Positions 8,020 through 17,067 are shown, counted from the first letter of the stretch. The stretch is DNA of 28,699 nt from Bacteroidota bacterium (GCA_027488495.1 JAIYBO010000097.1:1-28699), one strand, 5' to 3'. Numbers and translations are program-made. Notes: generated by a model not told the origin, from the letters alone.

Positions 8020-8494
8020 AATTTGGACTTGGGAAGAAGCGAAATCGCACATCGACCAGCTCAAAACACAAGGAAAAAAGATCGTTTTCACCAATGGCTG
8101 TTTCGACATCCTTCATGCCGGTCACGTGCACTACCTTGAAGCGGCGTCTCAACTGGGCGATGCATTGGTGGTGGCGCTCAACACAGATAACAGTGTGCAG
8201 CGTCTTGAAAAATCACCGGCCAGACCACTCCAATCGGAATCGTCTAGAACCCACGTAATGGCGGCCCTAGGATTTGTTACAGGCGTAATTCTGTTCGATC
8301 AAGACACACCCAAAGAACTCATTGAATTCATTACACCCAACGTACTTGTGAAAGGTGCAGATTACAACATCAGCAACATTGTGGGCGCAGATTGGGTCAT
8401 TAAAAATGGCGGAGAAGTGAAAACCTTGGAATTTCTTCCGGGCTTCTCTACCACACAAATCGAAAAGAAAATTTTAACGGCCCACGGGCTCTAA
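8003..8494 (+). CDS. rfaE2: D-glycero-beta-D-manno-heptose 1-phosphate adenylyltransferase
   Basis: A 163-residue cytidylyltransferase-fold enzyme corresponding to the C-terminal half of E. coli HldE. It joins ATP and heptose 1-phosphate to give ADP-heptose for lipopolysaccharide core. The signature is complete: FTNGCFDILHAGH (29-41), with HAGH as the HxGH nucleotide-binding motif, then a ligand-binding region VLVKGADYN. The kinase half (RfaE1) is not in the window. The ATG at 8003 (MNSNRKIWTWEEAK) is preferred; an ATG six bases earlier is equally possible and either overlaps the flippase-like gene slightly. The GT2 gene follows after 10 bp. Some phyla use this protein in other sugar-nucleotide pathways, so the exact sugar is inferred. 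Confidence 0.92.
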   Translation: MNSNRKIWTWEEAKSHIDQLKTQGKKIVFTNGCFDILHAGHVHYLEAASQLGDALVVALNTDNSVQRLEKSPARPLQSESSRTHVMAALGFVTGVILFDQDTPKELIEFITPNVLVKGADYNISNIVGADWVIKNGGEVKTLEFLPGFSTTQIEKKILTAHGL

Positions 8495-8504
8495 AACCCT
8501 TTTC

Positions 8505-9701
8505 ATGAATCAAGGAGAATTCTCTTTGTGGATTTCAGGAGCGGCCCTCGCTGCCTATGCCTTTTGGTGGACAACCTTTTTGAGGCCTTGGATAAAACTC
8601 AAAAAAATTCAGTACCTGGAGAATGGAGAATTATCGATATTGAACGGGTCAACTGAGAGTGCCCCCTTCAAAAAACAACTCACCATCATCATTCCCTTCC
8701 GAAATGAATCGCAGAGAATATCGCCACTGCTTAAGAGTTTAACCCAATTGCAATTCAGTGGAGATTTAGAAGTCATTTTTTGCAACGATCACAGTACCGA
8801 CAACGGCACAGAAATCATCCAAGAATGGTCCGAGCAACAGTCATTTGATATAAAAATATTAAACGCATCGCCCAGTGAAATTGGGAAAAAGGCCGCCTTG
8901 GCCATGGGGATTTCACATGCAACGCATCCCATCATTTTAACCACCGATGCCGATTGTTGTTTCCATCCCAGCAACGCCAATGAGATGTTTAATGCCCTGA
9001 TAAATACCGAGGCTGACTTGGCCATCGGACGTGTTGACTATCTCTGGGTAAACGATCAACTGCATAACAAAAAAGGGCGCAACAACCTATTACAGGTGTA
9101 TCAACAAATGGAAAACCAAGCGCTCATCGCCATAGGTTTTGCAGAAAGCCAAAAACATAACGCGGCCGTGGCCAATGGCGCCAACCTGATGTTCAAAAAG
9201 CAAGCATTCATTGACTTGGGGGGATATCAAGGACACGAACATATAGCCAGTGGTGACGACATTTTCACTTTGGAAAAATTCATACTTTCTCCTGTACATA
9301 AAATCACCTATGTACAGCACCCATCGGCCACAGTATATACCCCATTGGAAACCCGATGGGATTCATTTTTTCACCAAAGAATGCGCTGGATGAAGAAAAC
9401 ATTTTTGCAAAAAACGCAAAAAACGGCCCTAAAACAGGTTTTGGTGGGTTTGTTTATGATTTTCATTTGGGTGATGAGTGCCATTGCTGTGTTATCGGCA
9501 CACTATGAAACATTGGCCTTCGTTTGGCTGGGGAAACTGCTTGTGGATTCAGCCGGTGTGCACATTCTTTTATCTAACAATAAACCCAATCCGATCTGTG
9601 TATTGCTGGCTTCAGCGGCACAGGTATTATGGTTGCCTGCACTGGCCATCACTTCCACTTGGAGCAAATACCAATGGAAAAACCGCCAACACACGGCGTA
9701 A
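8505..9701 (+). CDS. Membrane-anchored GT2 family glycosyltransferase
   Basis: A 398-residue processive-type GT2. An N-terminal helix (8-27) precedes the GT-A domain, which has IIIPFRNES (61-69), DHSTDNG (95-101), the DxD motif DAD (148-150), SGDD (249-252) and QRMRW (291-295), the acceptor-binding QxxRW motif. C-terminal hydrophobic helices lie at about 310-330, 335-355 and 363-385. This layout is shared with ceramide/cellulose-synthase-like GT2 enzymes, which work at the inner membrane on lipid or polysaccharide acceptors; the donor and acceptor are not evident. The stop at 9699-9701 depends on the length of the A-run at 9678-9682: with one more A the reading frame would end WKKPPTHGVIYGSYLLPRCY instead of WKNRQHTA. 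Confidence 0.9.
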   Translation: MNQGEFSLWISGAALAAYAFWWTTFLRPWIKLKKIQYLENGELSILNGSTESAPFKKQLTIIIPFRNESQRISPLLKSLTQLQFSGDLEVIFCNDHSTDNGTEIIQEWSEQQSFDIKILNASPSEIGKKAALAMGISHATHPIILTTDADCCFHPSNANEMFNALINTEADLAIGRVDYLWVNDQLHNKKGRNNLLQVYQQMENQALIAIGFAESQKHNAAVANGANLMFKKQAFIDLGGYQGHEHIASGDDIFTLEKFILSPVHKITYVQHPSATVYTPLETRWDSFFHQRMRWMKKTFLQKTQKTALKQVLVGLFMIFIWVMSAIAVLSAHYETLAFVWLGKLLVDSAGVHILLSNNKPNPICVLLASAAQVLWLPALAITSTWSKYQWKNRQHTA

Positions 9702-12294
9702 TCTACGGCTCCTATTTGTTGCCCCGCTGTTATTGATGGGCAACAGCCAACTCATGGCACAGTGTGAATTCCTCCAGCCCCAATCGGGCATTCAATTCAT
9801 GGGTCAACCCCAGCACTTTACATGGAAAAATCAATCTCTCATCGGAAATATACCCGTTAGCACTACAAAACAATATTCCACCCTGTTTGCCAATTGTTCC
9901 ATGCATTCCAATACTTGGCTAGAAGCACAAATCTTCCTAGATTTTAATCCGAGTAGCGCCAATTATCTTGATATTTTGTTTCATTTCGATAGCGCCCTCA
10001 ACAACGGTTGGATATTAAGACTGGGCGATACAGAAGACGGCATTAAGCTGATTCACAGGAAAAAATCTACAGATTTCATAACCCTTAAAGGCGAATCGGG
10101 CCATTTCAATAAAACCAAATCCAACATGCAGATAAGGATAGTAAAACAACCCCAACAGATCATAATACTTTACAAAGACAGCAGTTGGGAACAATTCAAA
10201 TGCCTGGGTGCAGCAATAGACACCATGCCCCTGAATCAGCAATGTCACGGCCTGGGTATTTTACAAACAGGGAGCGGCGCGGCGGGAAAACAACTGCTGA
10301 AATCATTCTATGTAGGACCGCCGCGCCCAGATCGATCACCTCCCAATCTAAACAAAGTTCAATGGCTACAACCCAACCAAGCCGAATTGCAATTTTCAGA
10401 ACCCATTACCATTGAAAACCGCAACCAAATCATTTGTGAAAAAATGGCTGCCGATTCATTCTATTTAACAAACAATTGCACCATACAAGCCATTTTCTCG
10501 CCCAAATCATGCAATGAACCCCATAGCATCTACGTCCAAAATGCCAAGGATTCTGCAAACAATGTTCAACCCCTTCAACAACAAACAGCATTTGTAGAGT
10601 GTGAAACACCCATCGCACCATACCAAATTACCTTTTCCGAAATCATGGCAGACCCCAGTCCATCCCTAGGTTTATTGCCCAACACCCAATACATCGAACT
10701 AAAAAACAACACCCAACAAGCACTTTGGCTCAATGAACTTATCTTATCAGACCAACAAACCCAAATTCAACTCCCGAAATACCTACTTCCTGCCCAGGAG
10801 TATGCATTGCTTGTGCCACAAACCGACAGTTTTTATCGAAAAAAATTGCCCCATGTAATCCCCATGGAGCTCCCATACATCAACATTGAATCAGACCAAC
10901 TCACATTAAAAAATAAAACACTTCATACAATACACGAATTCAATTACCACAGATACATCCACCACCCAAGCTTCTCAAACGGTGGATACAGCTTGGAAAA
11001 ATCCGATTCCAGTTGTGCCTGCATAGATCCATTTCTATGGCAATCCAATTCCCAACAAGGGGGTACCCCAGGCACAAAAAACCTCAAAACCATCCCCTAC
11101 CCATCGCCCCGAAACCCACCGCCCATCAATGACATGTCGTTCAAAATACAGGTGATTGAATGGGTTAATCCGGATACAGTCATTATACACTTCAACCAAC
11201 CTTTGGATCCAAATCGTTGGAATAAGGTAAAAATTCATACCACCACCACACAGCACGAGTTCAAAGTGATTAATACCCAAACCAACCATCACACCCAACC
11301 CCAAGTCTTCGGGGCCAGTTTGAGATTGGCCGTGTATCCGACATTGCTGCCCAATCAAAACATTGAAGCCCATATTTCGAATGCATTTAGCTGCATGGGC
11401 AAAGCATTAATTGACTCTCAAATCACACTAATATTTGGCGAAAGTGCCCCACAACCCAAACAAATCCAATTCAATGAAATCATGTTCAATGCCTTTGAGG
11501 ACATGTCTGATTTTATTGAAATCACGAACACATCAAACACACCTCTGCAACTGCAAGGCCTTCAACTGCATGTGGTAAAACCCCAACAATCGCCTGAGAT
11601 CATCACCTTGCACCCAAAACCTTTCACCCTATTACCCAAACAAATACTGTGTTACAGCAAGAATGGATATGGCATCGCCAGGGCTTACAATCCCAATAAC
11701 GCCATCCAGCATGTCACAGTTTCAAATTTTCCTGACCTACCCGCATCGGAAGCCACACTTTTATTGGTATCCGCGCAACAAGTTGCCTTGGACCAAACGC
11801 AATACAATGAAAATCAGCATTCACCATTCTTACAAACCAACAAAGGCGTGAGCCTAGAAAAAACCACCCCAAATGCGCCTTCAACAGAAGCCATACATTG
11901 GCTGAGTGCCACCCAAACTGTAGGATTTGCTACCCCAGGAGAACAAAACAGCCATTACCCATCACATTTGACCTCTCATCGGAGTATCAAAAAACCCTTT
12001 CAACTTCAAAAAACGTGTTATTTCATGGATGAAAATGACCCCATCCAACTTCAACACCATTTCCAAAAGCCTGGTTTTGTGATTACCGCCACTCTCTTCT
12101 CAATGCAAGGGTCACGCCTAATAACACCCCTAAAATTGGTAGAGGTTTCAGCCAGCGGTGTGTTATTGATACCCACCCAATCACTTTCCAATTACATTCC
12201 CAATGGAAATTATCTGCTTCATGTAGAAGCTTTCCATCCAGATGCTGACATTTGCACACAGAACCTCAGATTGGTATTGCTCCGAAATCCATGA
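9674..12294 (+). CDS. Exported lamin-tail-domain protein; probable one-base defect at its 5' end
   Basis: A large secreted protein of about 870 residues. Its N-terminal part (about 9760-10320) resembles a lectin/LamG-like beta-sandwich (FDSALNNGWILRLGDTEDG). Two lamin tail domains follow: one opening FSEIMADPSPSLG (from about 10630) and one opening QFNEIMFNAFEDMSDFIEI (from about 11464). The C-terminus (ATLFSMQGSRLITPL) is a beta-rich end module. The open frame has no ATG ahead of its signal peptide (RRNLRLLFVAPLLLMGNSQL, then MAQC); the first in-frame ATG at 9736 falls inside that peptide, and earlier in-frame starts (GTG 9598, ATG 9505) lie deep in the GT2 gene. The ATG at 9674 would join the frame if the A-run at 9678-9682 had six rather than five A, giving MEKTANTRRNLRLLFVAPLL. 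I place the start there by inference. The function of the family is poorly known. The TGA overlaps prmC. Confidence 0.8.
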
Positions 12295-13124
12295 ACCCAA
12301 ATCAAGTCAAATCCGTCCTCAATGAAAAACTCTCTAAGGATTTCAATCCCAGTGAAATTCATGCTTTTGGATTTTGGATTTTGCCCCACCTCGAATCAGT
12401 GGTGGAAGCCTTAAGGCCAAAAGAAATCGATTTCATCTGTAACGAATTGCTCAGCGGAAAACCCATTCAGTACATTCTTGAAGCCGCATTCTTTGGACAT
12501 CTCACACTCAAAGTAAACCCATCAACCCTGATTCCCCGACCAGAAACAGAGGAACTTTGCGTACTCATTAGCAACTATTATGGAGACAAACACAACGGAG
12601 CTTCCACGGCATTAAATGGCCTCGACATTGGAACGGGCAGCGGTTGTATACCCGTTTATTTGTTAGAAAAACATCCCAAATGGACATTTACGGCCATAGA
12701 TATCAGCGAAGACGCTTTGGACATTGCCGCTGAAAATGCCGTTCACGTTGGCGTACAAGAACGATTGATTTTACAAGCCTGCGATTTCCTTAGCTTGAAC
12801 AGCCTGCCAGCAAACCTCCAATTGATCACTTCCAACCCGCCTTACATCAAACAGTCTGAGAAAAGCGAGATGCACAGCAATGTCTTAGACCACGAACCCC
12901 ACTTGGCGCTATTCACCCCCGAGACAGACCCGCTCATTTTCTATAAACACATTGCAAACCTCATAAAAAAATCGCCAAGAAACCCAGCAGAACCCCTACA
13001 AATCTGGCTTGAAATCAATCAATACCTCGGAACAGAAACCTTAAACCTGTTCCAATTTTGTGGGTCTGCAGAGTTACTCAGCGATTTATCTGGGAATCCC
13101 AGATTCATTCACGCCCAATATTGA
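12291..13124 (+). CDS. prmC: Peptide chain release factor glutamine methyltransferase
   Basis: A 277-residue SAM-dependent N5-glutamine methyltransferase that modifies the GGQ glutamine of release factors RF1 and RF2. The N-terminal helical recognition domain ends near the family signature YILEAAFFGHLTLKVNPSTL, with LIPRPETEEL following. The SAM site is GLDIGTGSGCIPVYLL, and the catalytic NPPY motif is at 182-185. The start is ATG at 12291, overlapping the TGA of the lamin-tail gene (ATGA), which implies translational coupling; the frame extends upstream but is not PrmC-like. Its stop is one base from the stop of the convergent AT-hook gene. Last gene of the panD operon. Confidence 0.95.
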   Translation: MNPNQVKSVLNEKLSKDFNPSEIHAFGFWILPHLESVVEALRPKEIDFICNELLSGKPIQYILEAAFFGHLTLKVNPSTLIPRPETEELCVLISNYYGDKHNGASTALNGLDIGTGSGCIPVYLLEKHPKWTFTAIDISEDALDIAAENAVHVGVQERLILQACDFLSLNSLPANLQLITSNPPYIKQSEKSEMHSNVLDHEPHLALFTPETDPLIFYKHIANLIKKSPRNPAEPLQIWLEINQYLGTETLNLFQFCGSAELLSDLSGNPRFIHAQY

Positions 13125-13125
13125 A

Positions 13126-13761
13126 TCAACTCGTGGCACCCAATGTCACAATCCCATCCGTTTTTATCAATGAACCTGACTTGTACATTTGTGTGAGAGT
13201 GGTATACATGCCTTGAGAAAAACGCTTTTTGTCGCGTACCCCGCTTCGCTCATGCAATGCAGTAATCAAATCACCCGTAGAAATGGGCTGATTGATTTCC
13301 TTCACATAGTTCAAAATGATATCGCGCTTGGTTAATTCACCAGCCTTTCTGCGTCCTCCGCCCTGACGGAACTCATTTTTCGGCGGACGGCCCCTGCGAG
13401 CGGCTTCTTTTTCCACTTTTGGCTTCGCCGGACGACCTCTGCGACCACTTGTAGTTTTTGCCTTTTTTAGATTCTTCTTTGCACGATCTTTCCAAATTCC
13501 CAGGGACTTGGCAGATTTGGCTTTGATTTTCTCTAAATCCTTGGCATGTTTTTTTTCTAATTTTTCAATTTCTTTTTCTGCTTGAATTGTGGCCTTTTTT
13601 AAGGCCTCAGATAAAGATTGAATTCCTTGCTCCAAAAATGAAAATGCATTCAAATATGAAACTTTCTTTGAAGACCTTGTACTTTTTACCTTGTTCTTTG
13701 AACCAGGCTTCCTTCCTCTTTTTTTGGGGCCTGTAACAACTGTTGAATCTAAATTTTCCAT
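13126..13761 (-). CDS. AT-hook protein with coiled coil and C-terminal winged-helix-like domain
   Basis: A 211-residue very basic protein of unknown name. Three AT-hook-like motifs are visible: KKRGRKPG (13-20), GRRGRPAK (106-113) and ARRGRPPK (121-128). Between hooks 1 and 2, residues 40-102 are strongly helical and charged (EKEIEKLEKKHAKDLEKIKA), probably a coiled coil and hence an oligomerisation region. Residues 143-208 (LTKRDIILNYVKEINQPIST onwards) look like a small winged-helix domain. AT-hooks bind the minor groove of AT-rich DNA, so a nucleoid-associated or regulatory role is inferred. The ATG at 13761 is followed by MENLDSTVV. The upstream region is strongly AT-rich with a well-formed promoter, which would allow autoregulation. 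No catalytic motif is seen. Confidence 0.8.
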   Translation of the reverse strand: MENLDSTVVTGPKKRGRKPGSKNKVKSTRSSKKVSYLNAFSFLEQGIQSLSEALKKATIQAEKEIEKLEKKHAKDLEKIKAKSAKSLGIWKDRAKKNLKKAKTTSGRRGRPAKPKVEKEAARRGRPPKNEFRQGGGRRKAGELTKRDIILNYVKEINQPISTGDLITALHERSGVRDKKRFSQGMYTTLTQMYKSGSLIKTDGIVTLGATS

Positions 13762-13782
13762 CGATTTATTCTAAATTTTTCT

Positions 13783-13808
13783 AAACATTCCAAACACTTG
13801 AAATGTTT
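13783..13808. repeat. Inverted repeat in the leader of the AT-hook gene
   Basis: AAACATT (13783-13789) and AATGTTT (13802-13808) form a perfect 7-bp inverted repeat separated by 12 bases. It lies between the predicted transcription start (about 13810) and the ATG at 13761. It could be an operator half-site pair or a weak hairpin in the leader; the arms are short and AT-rich, so chance is possible. Confidence 0.35.
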
Positions 13809-13816
13809 CACAATTG

Positions 13817-13849
13817 CAAATCTACCAATTAAATTTTTTATTCACCAAA
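13817..13849 (-). promoter_or_regulatory. Bacteroidota-type promoter for the AT-hook gene
   Basis: On the minus strand TAGATTTG (13824 to 13817) fits the -7 consensus TAnnTTTG and TTTG (13849 to 13846) fits the -33 element, with a 21-base spacer. Both elements match the consensus. The expected start is about 13810, giving a leader of roughly 50 bases that contains the inverted repeat. Confidence 0.7.
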
Positions 13850-14001
13850 TATTTATGCAATTTTTCTGTCTGATTATCATTGATATTTTCAATTCAAACG
13901 CAATCAGATTCAACACAATAAAGCACTAACTATTAATTTCATCGATAAAATTATACCTTTCATCCACTCAAACCAATGTCCGCCTACTCAAATATCTACC
14001 C

Positions 14002-14009
14002 TATTTTTG
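14002..14009 (+). promoter_or_regulatory. -7 promoter element for dxs
   Basis: TATTTTTG matches TAnnTTTG. No TTG is seen at the -33 distance. The predicted start is about 14016, which gives a 16-base leader before the TTG start codon of dxs and supports that start. Confidence 0.5.
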
Positions 14010-14031
14010 CACCCAATCGCCCAACAGACCA

Positions 14032-15816
14032 TTGAACCTACTCGAAAAAATATCGAAAGAAAATAATATAAAAAATCTCACAATCAGTGAACTCGAATTA
14101 TTGAGCACTGAACTGAGAGAGTTTGTTCAAAATTCGGTTCTAGAATCAGGAGGGCATTTTTCATCCAACCTGGGTGTCATTGAACTCACAGTGGCATTGC
14201 ATCACCTGCTGAACCTACCCCACGATGCCATAATTTGGGATGTTGGCCATCAATCCTACCCGCACAAAGTCCTTACGGATAGAAAAAACGACCTACACCA
14301 CATTCGCAATTTCAAAGGTATATCAGGGTTCCCCAAGCGCGATGAACATCCATCCGACGTCTTCGGTACGGGCCATTCAAGCACCGCCATCTCCGCCGCC
14401 ATGGGCATGGCCGCCGCCCAGAAAATCTTGGGCAAATCAAACACCTTCGTGGCAGTAGTTGGCGATGGTGCACTCACAGCCGGACTTTCCTACGAAGCGC
14501 TCAACAATCTTTTCGAATCCAACCTCAATGTATTGATCGTTCTCAACGACAACCACATGGGCATAGATCCCAACACCGGGGCATTGAACACCCAATTACA
14601 AACCCATACCAACCAGATAAAACAATGGTTTGAGTGGTTCGGCCTTACCTATAGCGGCCCAGTGGATGGTCACAAGCTCACTGAGTTATTGCCCGCTTTA
14701 TTGAAGGCTTACAATACAAATGGCCCCAGATTACTCCATGTAAAAACCATCAAAGGAAAAGGCTATCCACCTGCAGAACAGGAACAAACCAAATGGCACA
14801 GCGCTTCCAAATTTGTTAAAATTGAAGCGCCTAGCAAACCCGCAAAAAAATGGCAGGATGCCTTCGGTGAAATTTTATTGCACCTTGCAAAAGCCAACCC
14901 CAACCTAACAGGTATTACGCCAGCCATGCCATCCTCCTGCGGAATGATTCATGCCATGAACCATTTTCCAGACCGATTTTTCGATGTAGGCATCGCCGAA
15001 CAACACGCACTCACCTTCGCCGCAGGCATGGCCACCCAAGGCATGATCCCCGTGGTGAACATTTATTCATCCTTCTTGCAACGTGGGTACGATCAACTGA
15101 TTCACGATATCGTTTTGCAAAAATTGCCCGTAATCATCTGTATCGACCGCGCGGGCTTGGTGGGCGAAGATGGCCCTACCCATCATGGTGCATTCGACAT
15201 AGCCTTTTTGGGATGTCTGCCCAACCTAATCCTAGTTGCACCAAAAAATGCTCAAGAATTGGCCGCCGCCATGCAACGGGGAATCAATATCAAAAAACCC
15301 ATCGCCATCAGGTACCCCAAAGGAAACCTCACAGAAACCAACTGGGAGCAAAATCAATTCGATAACCCTGAAAGCCACCTTCAACCCCAATTCCTTCAAC
15401 ACGTTAACAATGCCAAGATTCTGTTGTTAACAACCGGCCATGCAAGTAACTTGGCCCAACAAGCGCATCACCAACTCGAAGGAATACAATATCATCACAT
15501 TCATTATCCGCTGATTTCGGAAAATCCCGTTACCGCCCAAATTCAATCGGGCCAAAACAATTCAACATCGAACATCAGCTGGACCCAATACGAGCAAATC
15601 ATCACGGTAGAGGACGGCTGTATACAAGGTGGTTGGGGACAAAAAATGGCATCAGCACTGTCAAACATTACTCATTCCTCATTCATCCATTTGGGCATTC
15701 CCAACGAATTCATTGAGCATGGCAACAACGAGGAAGATCTTTATCCGCTCTGTGGGTATTCTCCAAGCCAAATCGCTCAAAGCGTATTGAACGCCGCCGC
15801 CAAAAACAGCCACTGA
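14032..15816 (+). CDS. dxs: 1-deoxy-D-xylulose-5-phosphate synthase
   Basis: A 594-residue thiamine-diphosphate enzyme that condenses pyruvate and glyceraldehyde 3-phosphate, the first step of the MEP isoprenoid pathway. Visible marks are GGHFSSNLGVIELTVAL (40-56), WDVGHQSYPHK (69-79), the ThDP/metal motif GDGALTAGLSYEALNN (144-159), IAEQHALTFAAG (321-332) with catalytic Glu323, and the transketolase motif DRAGLVGEDGPTHHG (372-386). It is somewhat shorter than the 620-residue E. coli enzyme but complete. The start is TTG at 14032 (MNLLEKISKE), matching the usual DXS N-terminus; no ATG is available nearby. It is transcribed alone and its last 40 bases overlap the convergent pabA/trpG gene. Confidence 0.96.
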   Translation: MNLLEKISKENNIKNLTISELELLSTELREFVQNSVLESGGHFSSNLGVIELTVALHHLLNLPHDAIIWDVGHQSYPHKVLTDRKNDLHHIRNFKGISGFPKRDEHPSDVFGTGHSSTAISAAMGMAAAQKILGKSNTFVAVVGDGALTAGLSYEALNNLFESNLNVLIVLNDNHMGIDPNTGALNTQLQTHTNQIKQWFEWFGLTYSGPVDGHKLTELLPALLKAYNTNGPRLLHVKTIKGKGYPPAEQEQTKWHSASKFVKIEAPSKPAKKWQDAFGEILLHLAKANPNLTGITPAMPSSCGMIHAMNHFPDRFFDVGIAEQHALTFAAGMATQGMIPVVNIYSSFLQRGYDQLIHDIVLQKLPVIICIDRAGLVGEDGPTHHGAFDIAFLGCLPNLILVAPKNAQELAAAMQRGINIKKPIAIRYPKGNLTETNWEQNQFDNPESHLQPQFLQHVNNAKILLLTTGHASNLAQQAHHQLEGIQYHHIHYPLISENPVTAQIQSGQNNSTSNISWTQYEQIITVEDGCIQGGWGQKMASALSNITHSSFIHLGIPNEFIEHGNNEEDLYPLCGYSPSQIAQSVLNAAAKNSH

Positions 15817-16382
15817 TTGATCATCTGCTGACCTTCCGGTGTGAGCACGCTTTCTGGATGAAACTGCACTGCCCAAACCCCCTTACTTTCATCGCTGATA
15901 CCCATCACTGCATCGCCGCAACGCGCATCAATGCACAATCCATCCATGCCGTTTTCCCCAAGATTTAGGGGCGATTGCACCACCAAAGAATGATATCTAC
16001 CCACTTGTAGGGGCGATGTCAACTGCGCAAACAATCCCTGGCCGTTGTGATCCACCCACGACGATTTTCCATGCATCGGCACCTCGCCATGCACCACCTG
16101 CCAGCCTCCATTTAGGGCGATGGCTTGCAATCCCAAACAAACACCCAGCAATGGCTTTTTTCCAATCCAATCATGCAAAGCACGCATCAAATGCGGATAA
16201 TCTTGAGGTTGTCCAGGACCCGGCCCCACAACCCAAGCATCACAGCCATCCATCAATACTGAAAGTTCAGGCCAGTCTTTCCCTTCATTGCGCAAAACCA
16301 CCACATCTGCACCCGCCACTTCCAAGCAATGAACCAGATTGTAAGTAAAACTATCCAAATTATCGATGAACAACACCCGCAT
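15777..16382 (-). CDS. pabA: Anthranilate/aminodeoxychorismate synthase glutamine amidotransferase subunit
   Basis: A 201-residue class I glutamine amidotransferase that releases ammonia from glutamine for anthranilate synthase (tryptophan) or aminodeoxychorismate synthase (folate). The N-terminus MRVLFIDNLDSFTYNLVHCL is diagnostic. The catalytic triad is Cys82 (GVCLGLQAI), His175 and Glu177 (HPES), and GPGPGQP at 53-59 forms the oxyanion region. PabA and TrpG cannot be told apart by sequence alone and one protein often serves both pathways. The chorismate-binding partner (TrpE or PabB) is not here; the menF gene nearby belongs to a different branch. The ATG at 16382 is chosen because the upstream extension is not family-like and overlaps tsaB. 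It starts 10 bp after tsaB, so the two form an operon. The 3' end overlaps dxs by 40 bp. Confidence 0.92.
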   Translation of the reverse strand: MRVLFIDNLDSFTYNLVHCLEVAGADVVVLRNEGKDWPELSVLMDGCDAWVVGPGPGQPQDYPHLMRALHDWIGKKPLLGVCLGLQAIALNGGWQVVHGEVPMHGKSSWVDHNGQGLFAQLTSPLQVGRYHSLVVQSPLNLGENGMDGLCIDARCGDAVMGISDESKGVWAVQFHPESVLTPEGQQMINQWLFLAAAFNTL

Positions 16383-16392
16383 AAAATCACAT

Positions 16393-17067
16393 TCAAATAC
16401 TGAATTTCTTGCCGATGCCAGCCACAAAATCCTTCAAATAATAAGGCTCGTAGTAAGCCAAATCCACAAAATCTGATTTCGAAAAAGCCTCACAGGCCAT
16501 TTCACACATGTAAGCTGCTCTGGGCGATTCATCCAAAAAAATAGAATCCGTGGCCGCCAACAATCGCTGTACTTTTTCATTGGCATTGCCTACAAACACT
16601 GTGGCATCACCATAGCCTATCACACGTTCGGAAGGCAGAATCTCCGCCGTTACGCCCCCCACAACCCCTTTGTCTCTCACAAAATGCAACGCATATACCT
16701 CATCCCTCCTGGCATCCATCATCACCCAAACTTCCTTACTATCAACCCGTTGATCTATAGCATATCGCGCCAAGGCCTCAAACCCAGAAATCGAAATCAA
16801 CGGCACAGCCAATCCATAACACAGCCCCTTGGCCAAACTCACACCAATGCGCAATCCCGTGTAACTGCCTGGCCCTTCCTGAAAGCCCACAGCCAAAACC
16901 TTCGCATTTAACTGCAAAACCTGATCTACAGCTCGCTGCAACATCATGGGCAATTGCTCCGCATGCGCCTGACGATCTGCCCCAACCTCATTCCATACCA
17001 ATACACCCTGCAGGTCGCAAACCGCCACAGAAGGAAATTCCGCCGAAGACTCAATCAATACTATCAC
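16393..17067 (-). CDS. tsaB: tRNA threonylcarbamoyladenosine biosynthesis protein TsaB
   Basis: A 224-residue pseudo-kinase-fold partner of TsaD, needed for t6A37 modification of ANN-decoding tRNAs. The family signature EGPGSYTGLRIG is at 64-75, with the HAEQLPMML segment at 35-43; the typical metal-binding residues of TsaD are absent, as expected. The start is GTG at 17067 (MIVLIESSAE): the codon before it is an in-frame TGA, and no better start exists. A -7 element sits just upstream at 17087-17094, giving a leader of about 14 bases. It is followed 10 bp later by pabA. Confidence 0.93.
   Translation of the reverse strand: MIVLIESSAEFPSVAVCDLQGVLVWNEVGADRQAHAEQLPMMLQRAVDQVLQLNAKVLAVGFQEGPGSYTGLRIGVSLAKGLCYGLAVPLISISGFEALARYAIDQRVDSKEVWVMMDARRDEVYALHFVRDKGVVGGVTAEILPSERVIGYGDATVFVGNANEKVQRLLAATDSIFLDESPRAAYMCEMACEAFSKSDFVDLAYYEPYYLKDFVAGIGKKFSI

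Larger units (their letters stand above)
13762..14031. other. AT-rich divergent intergenic region between the AT-hook gene and dxs
   Basis: This 270-bp stretch has no credible gene on either strand and is far richer in A and T runs than its surroundings. It carries a minus-strand promoter (13817-13849), a plus-strand -7 element for dxs (14002-14009) and an inverted repeat (13783-13808). Runs of A and T such as those around 13831-13870 are typical minor-groove targets for AT-hook proteins, so it could be a site for the neighbouring AT-hook protein. That link is inference. Confidence 0.6.

Noticed and set aside
9478..9673. N-terminal extension of the lamin-tail frame through the GT2 gene
   Set aside because: The translation (MPLLCYRHTMKHWPSFGWGN and onwards) is an out-of-frame shadow of the GT2, with no signal-peptide character.
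13762..14031. Short gene, origin or CRISPR-like repeats in the AT-rich gap
   Set aside because: No repeated units, no DnaA-box cluster that I can see and no frame with protein-like composition.
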